This document shows positions 31,111-42,546 of a DNA stretch of 64,000 bases, piece by piece. Source of the stretch: Tomocerus qinae (Eukaryota; Arthropoda; Collembola; Entomobryomorpha; Tomoceridae); contig CM034546.1 in the NCBI GenBank assembly GCA_020055645.1, forward strand, positions 29,202,001-29,266,000, in the 5' to 3' direction. The notes beneath the pieces are model-generated. The model worked only from the letters and a program-made list of their open reading frames with translations. It was not told the origin of the DNA and ran no database searches. A program made the position numbers and the translations under genes. Numbering within the stretch: position 1 is the stretch's first letter; the number at the start of each line of letters is the position of its first letter.

Positions 31111-33180
31111 ATGAGGTTTCTCACTTTATTTATTGTTGCTACCTTTGCATTCGTAGCATCTGGTCATACAGAACACTCATTTGATAACGGAAACTATAAT
31201 GTTTTAACTCATAACAATGGGAATGGAACTATAGATTTTTTTATCACGGTGAAAACATTAGGATGGGTAGGGATAGGTGTTGGTCCTAATCCAAATATGA
31301 CAAACGCAGATATTGTCGTTGGAGGGGTTTTAGATAATGATACTGCCTACTGGACTGTAAGTTCAATAACAATGTTGTAATAAATTTGTAATTCAAAATT
31401 ATTTTCAATTCTTAAAATTATTGGAATAAAAATATAATGGAAGGTGTTTGTTATAACTCTATTTTTAATAGGGTATGTATGCAACAACGAATGGCCGTCC
31501 AACGCCGGATAACAAAACAGAGTCAGATTGGGTTTTGCTGTCTTCAAGTCAAAATTCTGCATTAATTAAAACTTATGTGGCGTTCAGAAGGCTTCTCAAG
31601 ACTGATGACAGCAACGCCGGACAGGATTATGAAATCAAGGTAGCCATTCATTTATTTAAGCACAACGGCAATTGCCACTCTGAAACTGTAACCTAACCTA
31701 GCACTTTAAACTTTTTAAAATTATTTTTCTGTTTTTAATTCAATATTTTTGTAAAGAATGAAGATTTTTATCTGATATGTGCTTAGTGCTTATGGCCAAA
31801 CCGACACATTTAATTACCATTCGTCGTCGAGATGGTCTACGAAAGTCAATCTCCTGCAAGAAGGTATTTTAATTATTACTAAATAGTGTATAGGTATATT
31901 TAGTATAATTTATTATGTTAGTATACATACAAATTTCCTGTCAGCATTCTCGGACATTTATTTAAATGCTTTCTATATTAGGTACCCCAGGAGAAAATGA
32001 GTTTTCGTTTGGCAACGGTGCTTACAATTTAAAGACCATATCAGACGCAAATGCTGGTACGATTGAATTTCATGTTACAGTGGAAACTTTAGGTTGGGTT
32101 GGAATTGGTGTAGGACCTAACCCAAATATGACCAACGCTGATATTGTCGTTGGAGGGGTTTTCGATAGCAATAATACTGCTTACTACAATGTAAGACATT
32201 TCTTCTTGATTTAATGTTTTCAATAATTTATGTGTAAGGATCAGGAGAATGCGACATTAAATTGATAAAATTTATTATTTCTAATAGGATATGTATGCTC
32301 CTACGGATGGCCGTCCATCTCCAGATAATAAAACAACCTCCGATTGGGTTTTGATGTCTTCAAGTCAAAATTCTACATTAAATGTAACTTCTATGTCATT
32401 CCGAAGGTTTCTCAAAACAAATGACAACAACGCCGGACAGGATTATGAAATTAAGGTAACGAACCAAGTATAACTAAACCCTTGTAGACGGCAAGATTAA
32501 AAGATCCCCTCCTAGTATGCGCCGCTCCACCCTCCCATCTTTAGAGTAGGTTAGGTTAGGATATATTTGGTTAGGTTAGTAAGGTGAGGCAGGTGGACGC
32601 CACGCCTTAAGATGTGGATTTTTAGTCTGTCCTCCTTTTGGGCGACATAATATGTATACATTGTAAAATAAAAGTGATCTGATATAATACCATAAAATTT
32701 GTCAACGTTACTATTTTTTAAAGAATGAAGATTTATATCTGATATGTGCTTATGGACAAACCGACACATTAAGTTACCATTCGTCATCAAGGTGGTTTCA
32801 GAAGGTCAATCTCTTGCCACAAGGTGTATTACCTACAACAACAGAAAATACGATAACGACTACAACGCCAAGCAATGGAGGAGGTCGTTTATTGATATAA
32901 TTGTAGCGTACAACATCATTTTTGTGTCAGTATTTTTGGTTATTTCGGCTTTATTGAAAATCTATGTAATATTACAACAGGAGAAAATATTTTTTCGTTT
33001 GACAACGGTGCCTACAATTTAAGGAACATATCAGACGTAAATGTTGGGACAATTGAATTCCATGTTACAGTGAAAACTTTAGGATGGATTGGAATTGGTG
33101 TGGGTCCTAACCCAAATATGGCTAACGCTGATATTGTTGTCGGAGGCGTTTTCGATAACAATAATACTGCGTACCACAAT
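31111..33180 (+). CDS. Secreted multi-DOMON-domain protein (spliced, tandem domain units)
   Basis: Exons: 31111-31356, 31472-31639, 31757-31863, 31982-32190, 32288-32455, 32724-32900 (stop), and an alternative continuation 32724-32823 to 32981-33180. Introns are GT-AG with matching phases. Residues 1-18 form a signal peptide. Each DOMON unit uses three exons: a first half with the core TLGWVGIGVGPNPNM, a middle starting at (G/D)MYA, and a third with CAYGQTDT. Units 1 and 2 are complete and unit 3 has only its first half. Exon 32724-32900 can read through into a Thr-rich tail and stop at 32898-32900. In exon 3 of unit 1 a duplicated 7-mer (TGCTTAG-type, about 31780-31793) shifts the frame and creates a TAG. 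DOMON domains bind haem or sugars in other proteins. No monooxygenase domain follows here, so the function is unknown. Confidence 0.7.
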
Positions 33181-34600
33181 GTAAGACATTTTTCGGCACT
33201 CGGCTAGATATGGCCGGACAAATTATAAATGCCATCTCTATTTGTATTACCTGTACTAAACCTTAGAGTGCAGACCGGAGCAAGTAACCGTATATAATGG
33301 AAGAGGGAGTTTTACCTAAAATCCAAGTATTGCTGAATTCAAATATATGCTAAACCATAAAAATTCTAATAAGCAATAAAAATAGTTGATAGTGTGTTGA
33401 ATGTATCAAATAATGTGCAATCTATCAAAACAAAACACATAATTAACATCCCAATATGTATTTTCAAAATGACATATGCGCATATAACTAAAAAGGTTTG
33501 TCAAATTCCTCAAATTTACAAGACTCAAATGAGTGACAAACTTACCAGAGCCAAAGTGCGTAATGTGGTTATATTACTCTACTTGGGGAAATTGATGATA
33601 TCATTGAAGAAATAGATTATAAATTTTTCTTTGAAGTTCAGTAAATGCTTCTAATTCAATGTTCAATTTCATTTATGTTATAATGTTTATCCATGAATAA
33701 TAACATTAATTTCATTCCCAAAACAGTAACTCAATAAATATTGTGTCACTTAACATGATTATTAATTATGGGTTCATATTTGTGCTAATTAATTAGCTTC
33801 AAAAAATTACGATTATTACTGTAGCTCCAAGGATACTATAAATTGGCATCACTTCTAAATTATTGAAACATATTATGATTACACATTAGATAACAGAAGT
33901 CATTGTCGTTATTTAATTTTTAGTTATTTATTATAAACATTACATATAAAATGTTTAAAATTAGGTTGTAAGTTCATTGAACATTAGCATGCAGGCCCAT
34001 ATCATATCGATGTGTTAAACGATTACTTGTTCCGGGCTGCACTCTTTAGTATAATACAATAGAAACTCAACGGAAAAAACTATGAAAGGTGTTTAGAGAG
34101 ACGCAGTCGTAGATTCTGTTGTTTTATGAGAACACTAATTTGCATCGGTGACCTCATATATTTTTTTACGCTCTATCCAATGGTGAAGGTTTAAAAAAAT
34201 TGTACGATGCATTTTTGTGTTCTAGCTAAGAGAACATAAGTAAAATAACGGTAGAACGGCTAACTCTGGCCGGTGATCGGCTACTTATTTTCTACTGAAC
34301 GGCTACATTTGGCCGACTGACCTCAGAAACGGCTAATACTGGCCGATTTTCAGCTACTTCTAGCCCGGCAATCGGCCATAGTTTCCTTAGTGGTCCTGAC
34401 TGATTGTGCTCAACATCACCATCCCACCTTATTATCTCGATGTTTGGATGGAACGGATGGATGGATGGGGTGAATGTGATGGGTATAGTAGCCCGCCTGG
34501 ATGTTAGTGATGGTTTAATTTTTTGGGTGTTCGTGAAGGATGGGTTGGTTGTCACATCCTTGGAGTGGATGTTTACTCACAACTACGATGCTCTACATTA
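33181..34600. other. Intergenic, no gene recognised
   Basis: The missing second and third exons of DOMON unit 3 are not found here. A motif patch at 34250-34385 repeats CGGCTA and GGCCGA words, possibly a short mobile-element end. The frames at 33394 and 34404 are not supported by composition. Confidence 0.45.
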
Positions 34601-34612
34601 GAGACGTTCCTG

Positions 34613-35354
34613 GGCTCAAATTACGCGCCCATGCCCGCCCAAGCCTATGTAAAAAGTCAGATGGGCGCCCATGACCCGCCCATAGTTTTAATTTTGTGCC
34701 CATGCCCCCCTATGCCCATAGTAATTATTGACCGCCCCCCCCATGGGGGCCCATAGGATAAAATAATTTGCCTTTAATATACCGGAGCAGCTAAAGTTAT
34801 TGTCAATACTCTGCAGTTAAGTGATGTATCTAATAAAATGTTTAAAAAAGAAAATGAAACGTTTCACTATTACGATAATACTTAATATTATACTACTAAT
34901 CAATTCAGTTTTAGGGTCTTAAATCAATTTATTGTCTTATTAATTGTGCAAATGCAAAAATAATATTAATTGTTCAGTGGTTAATCAGTAATGCCACAAG
35001 TTTACATGCCTAAATTGGTTTTATTACGGGTATGGTTATGGTTCGTGTTTAAAGCTAGGGGTGGACCAAACCGGCATTTTTCTGAATATGGAATAACGAA
35101 TTTTCGATCGATTCAGCAAACAGAAGCCCGTATATTCGGGGCGAAAAAATGCTGCTAAACATTTTTGATATTAAAGTTAGCTGTATGGGGGCTTATGGGC
35201 GCCCATGGGCGTAATAATTTCTTATGGGCAAGCACATGCCCGCCCATACCTAAAAATTATTGCCCATTCCCGCCCAAGCCCATTACTCCTCAAAATTTTG
35301 CGCCCATGCCCCCCTCGGGCCCATATGGGCATGGGCGCCCATATGCCCATAACT
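34613..35354. repeat. GC-rich GCCCAT/ATGGGC repeat block, probable mobile-element ends
   Basis: Two clusters (about 34620-34755 and 35185-35352) are built of GCCCATGCCC, GGGCGCCCATGGGCG and similar words in both orientations, separated by AT-rich sequence. The right cluster ends exactly where Helitron homology breaks off (about 35355), so this block may be an insertion that truncated the Helitron, or its deletion breakpoint. No coding sequence is assigned. Confidence 0.5.
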
Positions 35355-37386
35355 TTTTTTGATTTTTGCTTCCAGTATGACGGTGACGATCGCAAGTTCT
35401 TAAAAACTCTATATCCGTCGTTTTGACTCAGTAGGTTTTCCACGAAGTCAGGACTCCTAGCTGCACCAGCTGTTAAGGAAGAATTTTGACCATTTGTTTG
35501 TCTTAAACATATTTGAATTGCTTGCGCAACCTTTCCATTGAAAGATATTTTGAAGGAGTACAGTATTTTGGTAGGAACACATGCTCGCCGATCATATCTT
35601 CTTAGTTCAGATTTTGCAATGTCAGTATACAATATTTTAACATTTTCTTTGAAATTTTTCATTTTTCCACAATATATTCTTGGAAAAGATGCCACTTCTG
35701 CATTAGTGTCAAAATGTAAATGGGTTGGAAATTTTCCTTCTCCTGGAGAAATTTTTACTATTTCTCTCTCGTTGAATACTAACGTTTCTTCAGCCCCCAA
35801 ATTGTGGCAACTCTCTGGCAGGTTAAATCGGTTAAAGTAACTTAAAAAGACATACTTGTAATTTTTAATATTTTGAAAATATTCGCGTGAAGGTACAAAA
35901 TGTCATTTATGATATTGTATGGCTAAACATTGTCACCTGCAATCCCCTCTTTGTCTGTAAGTTTACAGACGAAATGTCTTCTTCATTTGCATTTGTTGTG
36001 GTAGTTCCTTCATGCGATATATTTTCATTTACGCCTAGATCATTGCACGTCAATAGATGCACGGAATCCCTTTCTTCAGTAACAAAAATCATTGTATCAT
36101 AAATTAATAATAATATTCAATTTAATGGAAATGTTAACCATCATTGTATCTAGACAAATCTTCAGAAAGGACAACATTTTTGGCATCATAAAGTTCTGTT
36201 CCAATCAGGTATTTGGCAGCCACGTACACTATATGGGGCCGAATAATTTCAGGAAGGTATGGATCCGTGTATGTCATTCTTCGCATAAACTGTACTTGAG
36301 CAGTCGATGTTTCATTGAAGTTTCTAGGAAGAACTCTTGCACATTTGGTTAAATCGTTTTCAACGTTCACCACGTTTCTACGTAAAGATGATTGACGCTC
36401 ACATCCAAGCAATCTGACTTGCATAAAAGGAATACGCAGAGCCACCAATCGTTCCTCAAGGGGGGATACGTCCTGAAACATAAAGTTTACGATTAGTATT
36501 TACTACTTTTATTGACATTATTTACAACGGACGACGGTTTTGTTACCAACCTTTATTTCATCAGGAATGAATGGGAAGTCTAATCCTTTGGACAGAGATA
36601 ATCTAGGTGGCTTCTTGGTTCGACGAACATGATTACGACAGGTTCCACATAACTGATGTTCTTTTTGCGGCACATGTAATATCAAAGCAATATCTACATC
36701 ATTGCAACCCCATTTCTTGAGGAGGTCTGTTGAAACGTTGGACATCGACCCTTCATACCAAAGTCCCCCACAGCAAGAACAAATGAAAGATGGCGCACGG
36801 CGACTCTTTTCTTTGTATTTAAGTAAATCATAATTTGACCTCTTTAAATTTTGGTTTCTCGGTGGATTTCATTATTCGAGTCGTAAATTAGGCGACGCCG
36901 AGTTGGATTACTAAGAAACAATCGTTTTGCTACTTTTTCACGATCTTTTTCAGGAGTACGATATAACGGATTTTTTCTAGCAATGATGTGAAAAGCTGTA
37001 TTTACTAATTGTTCTTCTTGACGACGATTGGGATCTGTTCTGGCAGTTTGATGAGCAGCTCTGTTTGCTGCTCTTTCTTTTTCCAATCTCTCTGGATCTT
37101 GTCTGGCCAGCTGGTGAGAGATGGTGTTTGCCACTTGTTCTTCTTGACGACGACTGGGATCTGCTCTGGTAATTTGATGAGCAGCTGTGTTTGCTTTTCC
37201 TTCTTTTTCCAATTTCTGTGGATCTTGCCTCGCCACCCTGCGAGAGATGGTGTTTGCCACTTGTTCTTCGTGACAACGATTGGGATCTGCTCTGGCAATT
37301 TGATGAGCAGCTATGTTTGCTTTTCTTTCTTTTTCCAATTTCTGTGGATCTTGCCTTACCACCCTACGAGAGATGGTATCAGCCAA
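35355..37386 (-). mobile_element. Helitron Rep/helicase N-terminal half (truncated, frameshifted)
   Basis: Minus-strand pieces in order. 37386-36844 has four long imperfect repeats rich in Arg/Glu/Gln with ARxDP motifs, like the N-terminal repeats of arthropod Helitron proteins. 36840-36551 has a C-x2-C zinc motif (FICSCC) and a second one (CGTC). 36472-36134 has the helitron_like_N block with LEERLVALRIPFMQ. 36092-35907 follows, and 35800-35355 has the ELRRYDRRA and RSSPSYW motifs. There is a plausible phase-0 intron at 36550-36473 (GTTGGT...TTTCAG, with TACTAAT branch-point-like sequence). A frameshift lies near 36850. The HUH nuclease core and helicase are missing: homology stops at 35355 against the GC-rich repeat. 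This is an inactive fragment of a rolling-circle transposon. Confidence 0.8.
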
Positions 37387-37876
37387 CTGCGCTTCTGCAC
37401 GGCTTTCTGCATTAGCTTTGGGTTAGTTCCATGAGTTTCTAACCGGCAGAGCCAAGGATTTGCCCGCTCGTTTATGTGCTCCTTGACACAAACGCAACTC
37501 AAGCTAGCAGATTTTTTTATATGCGCTTTAGTAATGCTATGCGCCTTAAAGACTAGATTGTTTGTGTGCATGGCCTGCTTCCCTCTACTTCAGCTGAGAG
37601 GGAGATTACAGTTATTGCGTAGTGCATACGTTCACTCTGCCTCTTTCTTCCTTACACTACGCTCAGCTCAGCTTACTTACTTGTGCTTTGCGGTTTCAAG
37701 CTTTTTGAAAAAAATATTTTTGATTTGGCCTTTTCTTTTCCTGCGTGGGCTCCATTTATATCCGAGGTAAGTTAATCTTCATTTATGCTATTGTATTTCA
37801 AAATTTTAACTTTTCAATCCCATGTTAGATAAGCGCTAGGTGAATAATCAATTTGTAGGGTTTTTCTTCATTATGC

Positions 37877-38055
37877 CTACGTATGTCTGTTCAAGTTGCC
37901 ACAATTGGGAAAAAAGTTTTTGCCCATATTGTGAAGTTTTGTATGAATATATAAAGAATATTTTTGCGCAAATGTTTTGTCACATAAATTACATTTATAT
38001 GGCTTTTCAAAAGTGTGGACACTAATATGAGCTTTTAGGTGTTTGTGTAGAGAAA
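37877..38055 (-). pseudogene. C2H2 zinc-finger gene fragment
   Basis: On the minus strand, about 58 codons up to a TAG at 37877-37879 encode the end of one C2H2 finger (KAHISVH), a classic linker (FEKPYKC) and one complete finger (C-x2-C-x12-H-x3-H type). A decayed third finger follows with only one Cys. Nothing extends it upstream: the 20-base minisatellite starts soon after. It is a fragment of a zinc-finger gene and of no evident function. Confidence 0.65.
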
Positions 38056-38159
38056 ATGAGGGGCCGGAGGGGAGAAGCGCCTCCTCCCCATCAAATCAGA
38101 GAAAAAGAGAAGATTTTGCGCAAAATAGGCCAATAAAACCAAAACATTTCGAGTATTTA

Positions 38160-38745
38160 CGAATCTTTTTGATCATTTTCGATTCTTTTCGATCATTTTC
38201 GATTCTTTTCGAGCATTTTCGATTCTTTTCGAGCATTTTCGATTCTTTTCGAACATTTACGATTCTTTTCGAGCATTTTCGATTCTTTTCGAGTATTTCG
38301 ATTCTTTTCGAGTATTTTCGAGTGTTTTTGATTCTTTTCGAGTGTTTTCGATTCTTTTCAAGTATTTTCGATTCTTCTTTGAGCATTTTCGATTCTTTTC
38401 GTGCATTTTCTAATCTTAACGAGCATTTTCAAATCTACACGAACATTTTCGAATCTTTTCGAGTATTTTCGATTCTGTTCGAGTATTTTCAATTCTTTTC
38501 TAGTATTTTCGATTCTTTTCGATTCTTTTCGAGTATCTTCGATTCTTTTCGGGTATTTTTGAATCTTCTTTGGGCATTTTCGATTCTTATGTGCATTTTC
38601 AAATCTAAACGAACATTTCCAAATTTTAACGAACATTTTCAAATCCTAACGAACGTTTTTAAATCTTTACAAACATTTTCAAATCTTAACGAACGTTTTC
38701 AAATCTTTACAAACATTTTCAAATCTTTTTGATTATTTCTGAATC
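38160..38745. repeat. 20-base minisatellite (GATTCTTTTCGAGCATTTTC)
   Basis: About 28 imperfect copies of a 20-base unit; the right third drifts to AAATCTTAACGAACATTTTC. The Phe/Ser-rich plus frame and Lys/Glu/Asn-rich minus frame are translations of the repeat and are not called as genes. Confidence 0.85.
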
Positions 38746-38963
38746 TTGATTAATTGGTATAATTGATTTTAATTTTGCAATATAGAAGTTCCTGCATTTT
38801 AATTTTTTGTACCTTTTTTTATTTCCAGGTTTTTGCTTTCGCTTAGGCTTTAAAGAAGCCAGATGGAGTGTACGTTAGGTGCGAAGTATGGGTTAGCTTG
38901 TAGTGGTGAAGTGCTTTGCATTAACGATTTTGATGAAGATGTTCAACTACGCTTTCGACTAGG

Positions 38964-41792
38964 ATGAAGCATTTAGGTCAGAATTGTAGTTTTTGTGTGG
39001 CACACAAACAAATGTTTTTGAGTCCAGTCTCCAGGGGTAAATGTCAAGGTCCTCAGTCGCATTCCACCAAAGCAGATAGACATATTTCATTTGATCTTTT
39101 TGTTTCTCGTTGCTTTCACAATCAAAGTTTGGTTCATTTGATTCCAGGATACGGTATTTGTAGACACTGTGAAACCCTTATCAAAAAAGGTTGTGATAGA
39201 TTTCAAAAATTGAATGACCTGTTTGGTAATTGCGGGTTACAAAAAATAAATATAGGAAAAACTGTGGATGCTGACAAGGTAAAAAGTATCATAGAATGCA
39301 AAATTGCAGAACTTTTAGATAAGGCAATAGGTTTGGCTAAGGAATGTCCTAAGTCGGATGGGGATGCATTATTTGAAGAGATAGGGAATTATGTAAAGAA
39401 CACAAATTCTAGAGTTGATAAACTCCATGCTTTAACTTTGCATGTTGGAGCTTAGGACAACTTCAACAATAGTATGGGGTAGGTAAGCAGCTTGCGAAGA
39501 AAGCATTGAAATTGAAATCGGAGAAGGGCTTATTGGCGACTCCAGAAGCAAAAAGGGGGAAAGGTATATTGAAGCACGTTAGACAGTATGTGATAGATTT
39601 TTATCGTTCTGATGAAATCTCTCGTTGCCTTCCAGGATTACATGATGTTGTCACCGTTAACAAAGAAAAACTCACCAAACGGCTATTATACTATAATGTA
39701 GGAGAGTGTTACCAGTACTATAAACAGGAAGTAGACAAAAATAGCATGGACAAAGATTACAGCACAGGTAAAGCTAGTTTCTTTGCATTACGGCCTAAGG
39801 AGGTAATTCCTGCAGCTATAAATGGTATCCATAATGTATGTGTGTGTACGCTTCATGGAAATCTGGAATTAATAAGCCATGCTCTGAAACAGAAACGGAA
39901 ATACTGTTTAGATCTTTAGACGCTTTTGGTCTGTGACATCTCAAACGCTGATTGCATGCTGTTTACTGTTTAAAATCACTGTTTAAAGTGTAAAGTTAAG
40001 GGGCCAAATAATATGTTGACGGTTAAGGACTACTTCCCTCTTAACACTTTGAACACAGCTTCGCAACGGGCCGTTCACATAGTTGGTCAATCTATGAACG
40101 AAGCCGCTGCAACGCAAGGTTGGCGTATTTAGGATGTAATGCGGGATTAACCAGGAATGAGAATTTGGTGGTTTGGGGCAAGGAGATATGAGATAATATG
40201 AGCTGATGATTGTTACTTATGAATGAACCCTCAACTTTCTCGGCAATGCATTATGAGTAGGGAAATCTCCCTGCGATGAGATAAGCGTTTTGGATAAGCG
40301 TACAGAAGCGTGTAGTAGCTTATTCGAAAGACCGCAAAAAGTACTAGGGCACTTGACAGCCCTTTTTTCCGATTTAAAATTAGAAATAGGAAAAAAGACA
40401 CCATATTTCGCAGCTCAATGTAAATTCGTACTCAATTTTTTTAATTTCAAAAAAAGATTAAAAATACTTAAAATTTTTTTTTCAAAATTCCGGCCTTCAG
40501 GTGCCCTAGGCAAAAACTGGAACTTTCAGAATATAACTGTTTCAAAGCTATAAGTTGACCCTGTGACCTGTTCTCATCGCAGGCAAAAGGGGGAAGCCAC
40601 CCTTAAGGAAAAGATTAAAAATGATGCTTTATTAAAGTCTGTATCATTTCCCATCACAATCCCTCAATGGAAAAAAGTTGATAGAGCAGAATTAGTATCT
40701 ATAGAACTAAATCTGGATGAGTTTTGCAAAAAGTTATTAGATGATCTCCATATTATGAAGTCTCATCATTTCATTGTAAAGACCCAATCTCAAAATGCGA
40801 AGGATTTAAGGGAAACTGTTAGTGCAGATGAGATTGTTTGTCACTTAGATTTTGCTGAAAAGTATAAAACGCAGGTTCAAAATGAACCGCAAATGGCCCA
40901 CTGGAGTCCATTTGTTTTTTACTTTAAGGATAAATTAATTGAATATGCCAAGTCCTTAGTGTTAGGTTTAAAGAAGATCCATTATTTGTCAGATGGCTGC
41001 TCAGCGCAATTTAAGAACAGGTACAATTTTTTAAACCTATCCTTTCATGCTGAGGATTTTGATGTAGAAGCTGATTGGCACTTTTTCGCTAGTCAACACG
41101 GTAAAGGTGGTGTTGATGGCATTGGAGGCACGACAAAAAAATTTTTGAGAACATACAGCATGCAATGTAAGGAAGGCGAGGGCTTGCAATCCCCAAAGAG
41201 TTGTTTTGAGTTTTTAAATGGAAAATCTGATATTGCTACTAAACCATTATGGCTGTCTTTAATTGAAGTCGAGGAATTAAATTTAAAGTTTGATACGCAA
41301 ACCCGATTTAATGATTGCAAAGTAGCTAAGGGTACAAGAAATGCTCATTTCATTAAATCTTTGGGAAAGGGTTTAGTTAAGTTACATCGGACTTCCATTC
41401 ATTCTTCCGAAAATTACATTTGTGTATTAAAGAAGTGTTCTATAGAAAATGACGTCAATGTTAACTTTGGGATTGATTTAAATGACGATGTTGAGGTAGG
41501 TGATTTTGTTGCGGTGGCATCTAAGAAGTCATGGAGCATAGGCAAGGTAGAAGATTTGAGGCATGAGACTGTTGAATTTAGCATTATTTTTTACAACGCC
41601 TCTGCAAATAGTTTGACTTTTAAGTTAGGCACATCTGAAAGGAAGCTTTGGGTTTTGGGCGAAAATATTTTGTGCAAAATCGTTCCTAGCCATCAAAGTT
41701 CACTTCGTAGGCAAAATATTGTTACTTTTGCTGATGATACAATCAAAGACATTAAAGCACGTTTTCAGAACTGGAACCGGTTGATTAGATAG
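38964..41792 (+). pseudogene. Transposase-like gene of an unclassified family, plus-strand copy
   Basis: Coding pieces: 38964-39455 (Cys-containing N-terminal module, RHCE motif), 39506-39919 (matching the N-terminus of the minus-strand copy: FRS/YED-type start, ISR-LPGLHD, SFFALRPKE, HNVCVC) and 40563-41792 (409 residues). The last holds a possible RNase-H-like core with acidic motifs HLDFAEKYK and YLSDGCSAQFKN, then FFASQHGKGGVDGIGGTTKK, and near the C-terminus an SH3/Tudor-like barrel starting GDFVAVASKKSWSIGKV. About 45 residues present in the copy at 49715-50935 are missing between the two acidic motifs. Frames change between pieces, and 39920-40562 is not open. Such proteins are widespread in arthropods and hydrozoans as uncharacterised repeats. 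The DDE reading is my inference. Confidence 0.6.
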
Positions 41793-42070
41793 TTAAAAGT
41801 ATTGGATTGTAGTATTTGATTTAGTTTTGCTTTTGAATAGTGAGCGTCACGCAGATGGCTAGATTTGGTATCTTATAATGGATTGGGTATCCTTTTTTAA
41901 TTGTTTTGATATTGAATTGCGTATGATCGTATATACATGGTATATGGTCTTCTGTCTATTAAAGTTTGCAGTGTGTAAAGTTAAAGTTAAGATGAGGTTA
42001 CCTGAATTTAAAATAAACACATTTTTAGTTCTGAAGCTTGATTTAATTTTTAATCTTTTAATGAGACAGT

Positions 42071-42546
42071 GTGCTAGTCAAGTTAAACTCTTGTTCTTTT
42101 GTTGAGGAAAGTGTATCTTTGTTAGATTTGAGTGTCCATTTGCTCTCTGGTAAAAGAACGACAGTCGATTTTAAAGTTATAAATCCAAAAGTAGATGGCG
42201 GGTCAATTGGGGCTTTTAAGAAAATCCTTTTCGACCATTTTAGCATTCCCACCTAATAATGTCTCATGGGGTCCCTCTGGTACAGGTTGTTGACCATGCC
42301 GATAACCCTTTGGATACGGTGAAGGCTTACCCGTCTATGCAGGATCTGTACGCTACCCCTCATAGTACACAGAACCAGGTATTAGATGGGGACATTGGCA
42401 ATCTACCCCGCAGTTTCGTCGTACCAGAGGTAGTAAAAAAAGAGGTTATACAGCAGTCTAGCCGGTTTCTTACTCTTCGATCCTATTTCCTTTTAAAACT
42501 TGCAAAGTCAAGGAATCTATTTCTAAGAAAGGCTCGCTGTATGTAA
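42071..42546 (+). other. Two short unassigned open frames
   Basis: Frames 42071-42256 (61 residues, mixed hydrophobic and basic) and 42259-42546 (95 residues) lie two bases apart in different frames and have reasonable protein composition. I recognise no domain. They may be a decayed piece of the preceding element. Confidence 0.2.

Noticed and set aside
32548-32582. TTAGG-like repeats (TAGGTTAGGTTAGG), possible interstitial telomeric DNA
   Set aside because: Only two to three imperfect units; too short to separate from chance in a TA-rich intron.
37009-37434. 141-residue Cys/Phe-rich plus frame
   Set aside because: Antisense shadow of the Helitron N-terminal repeats.
38043-38732. 229-residue Phe/Ser-rich plus frame and Lys-rich minus frames
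   Set aside because: Translations of the 20-base minisatellite.
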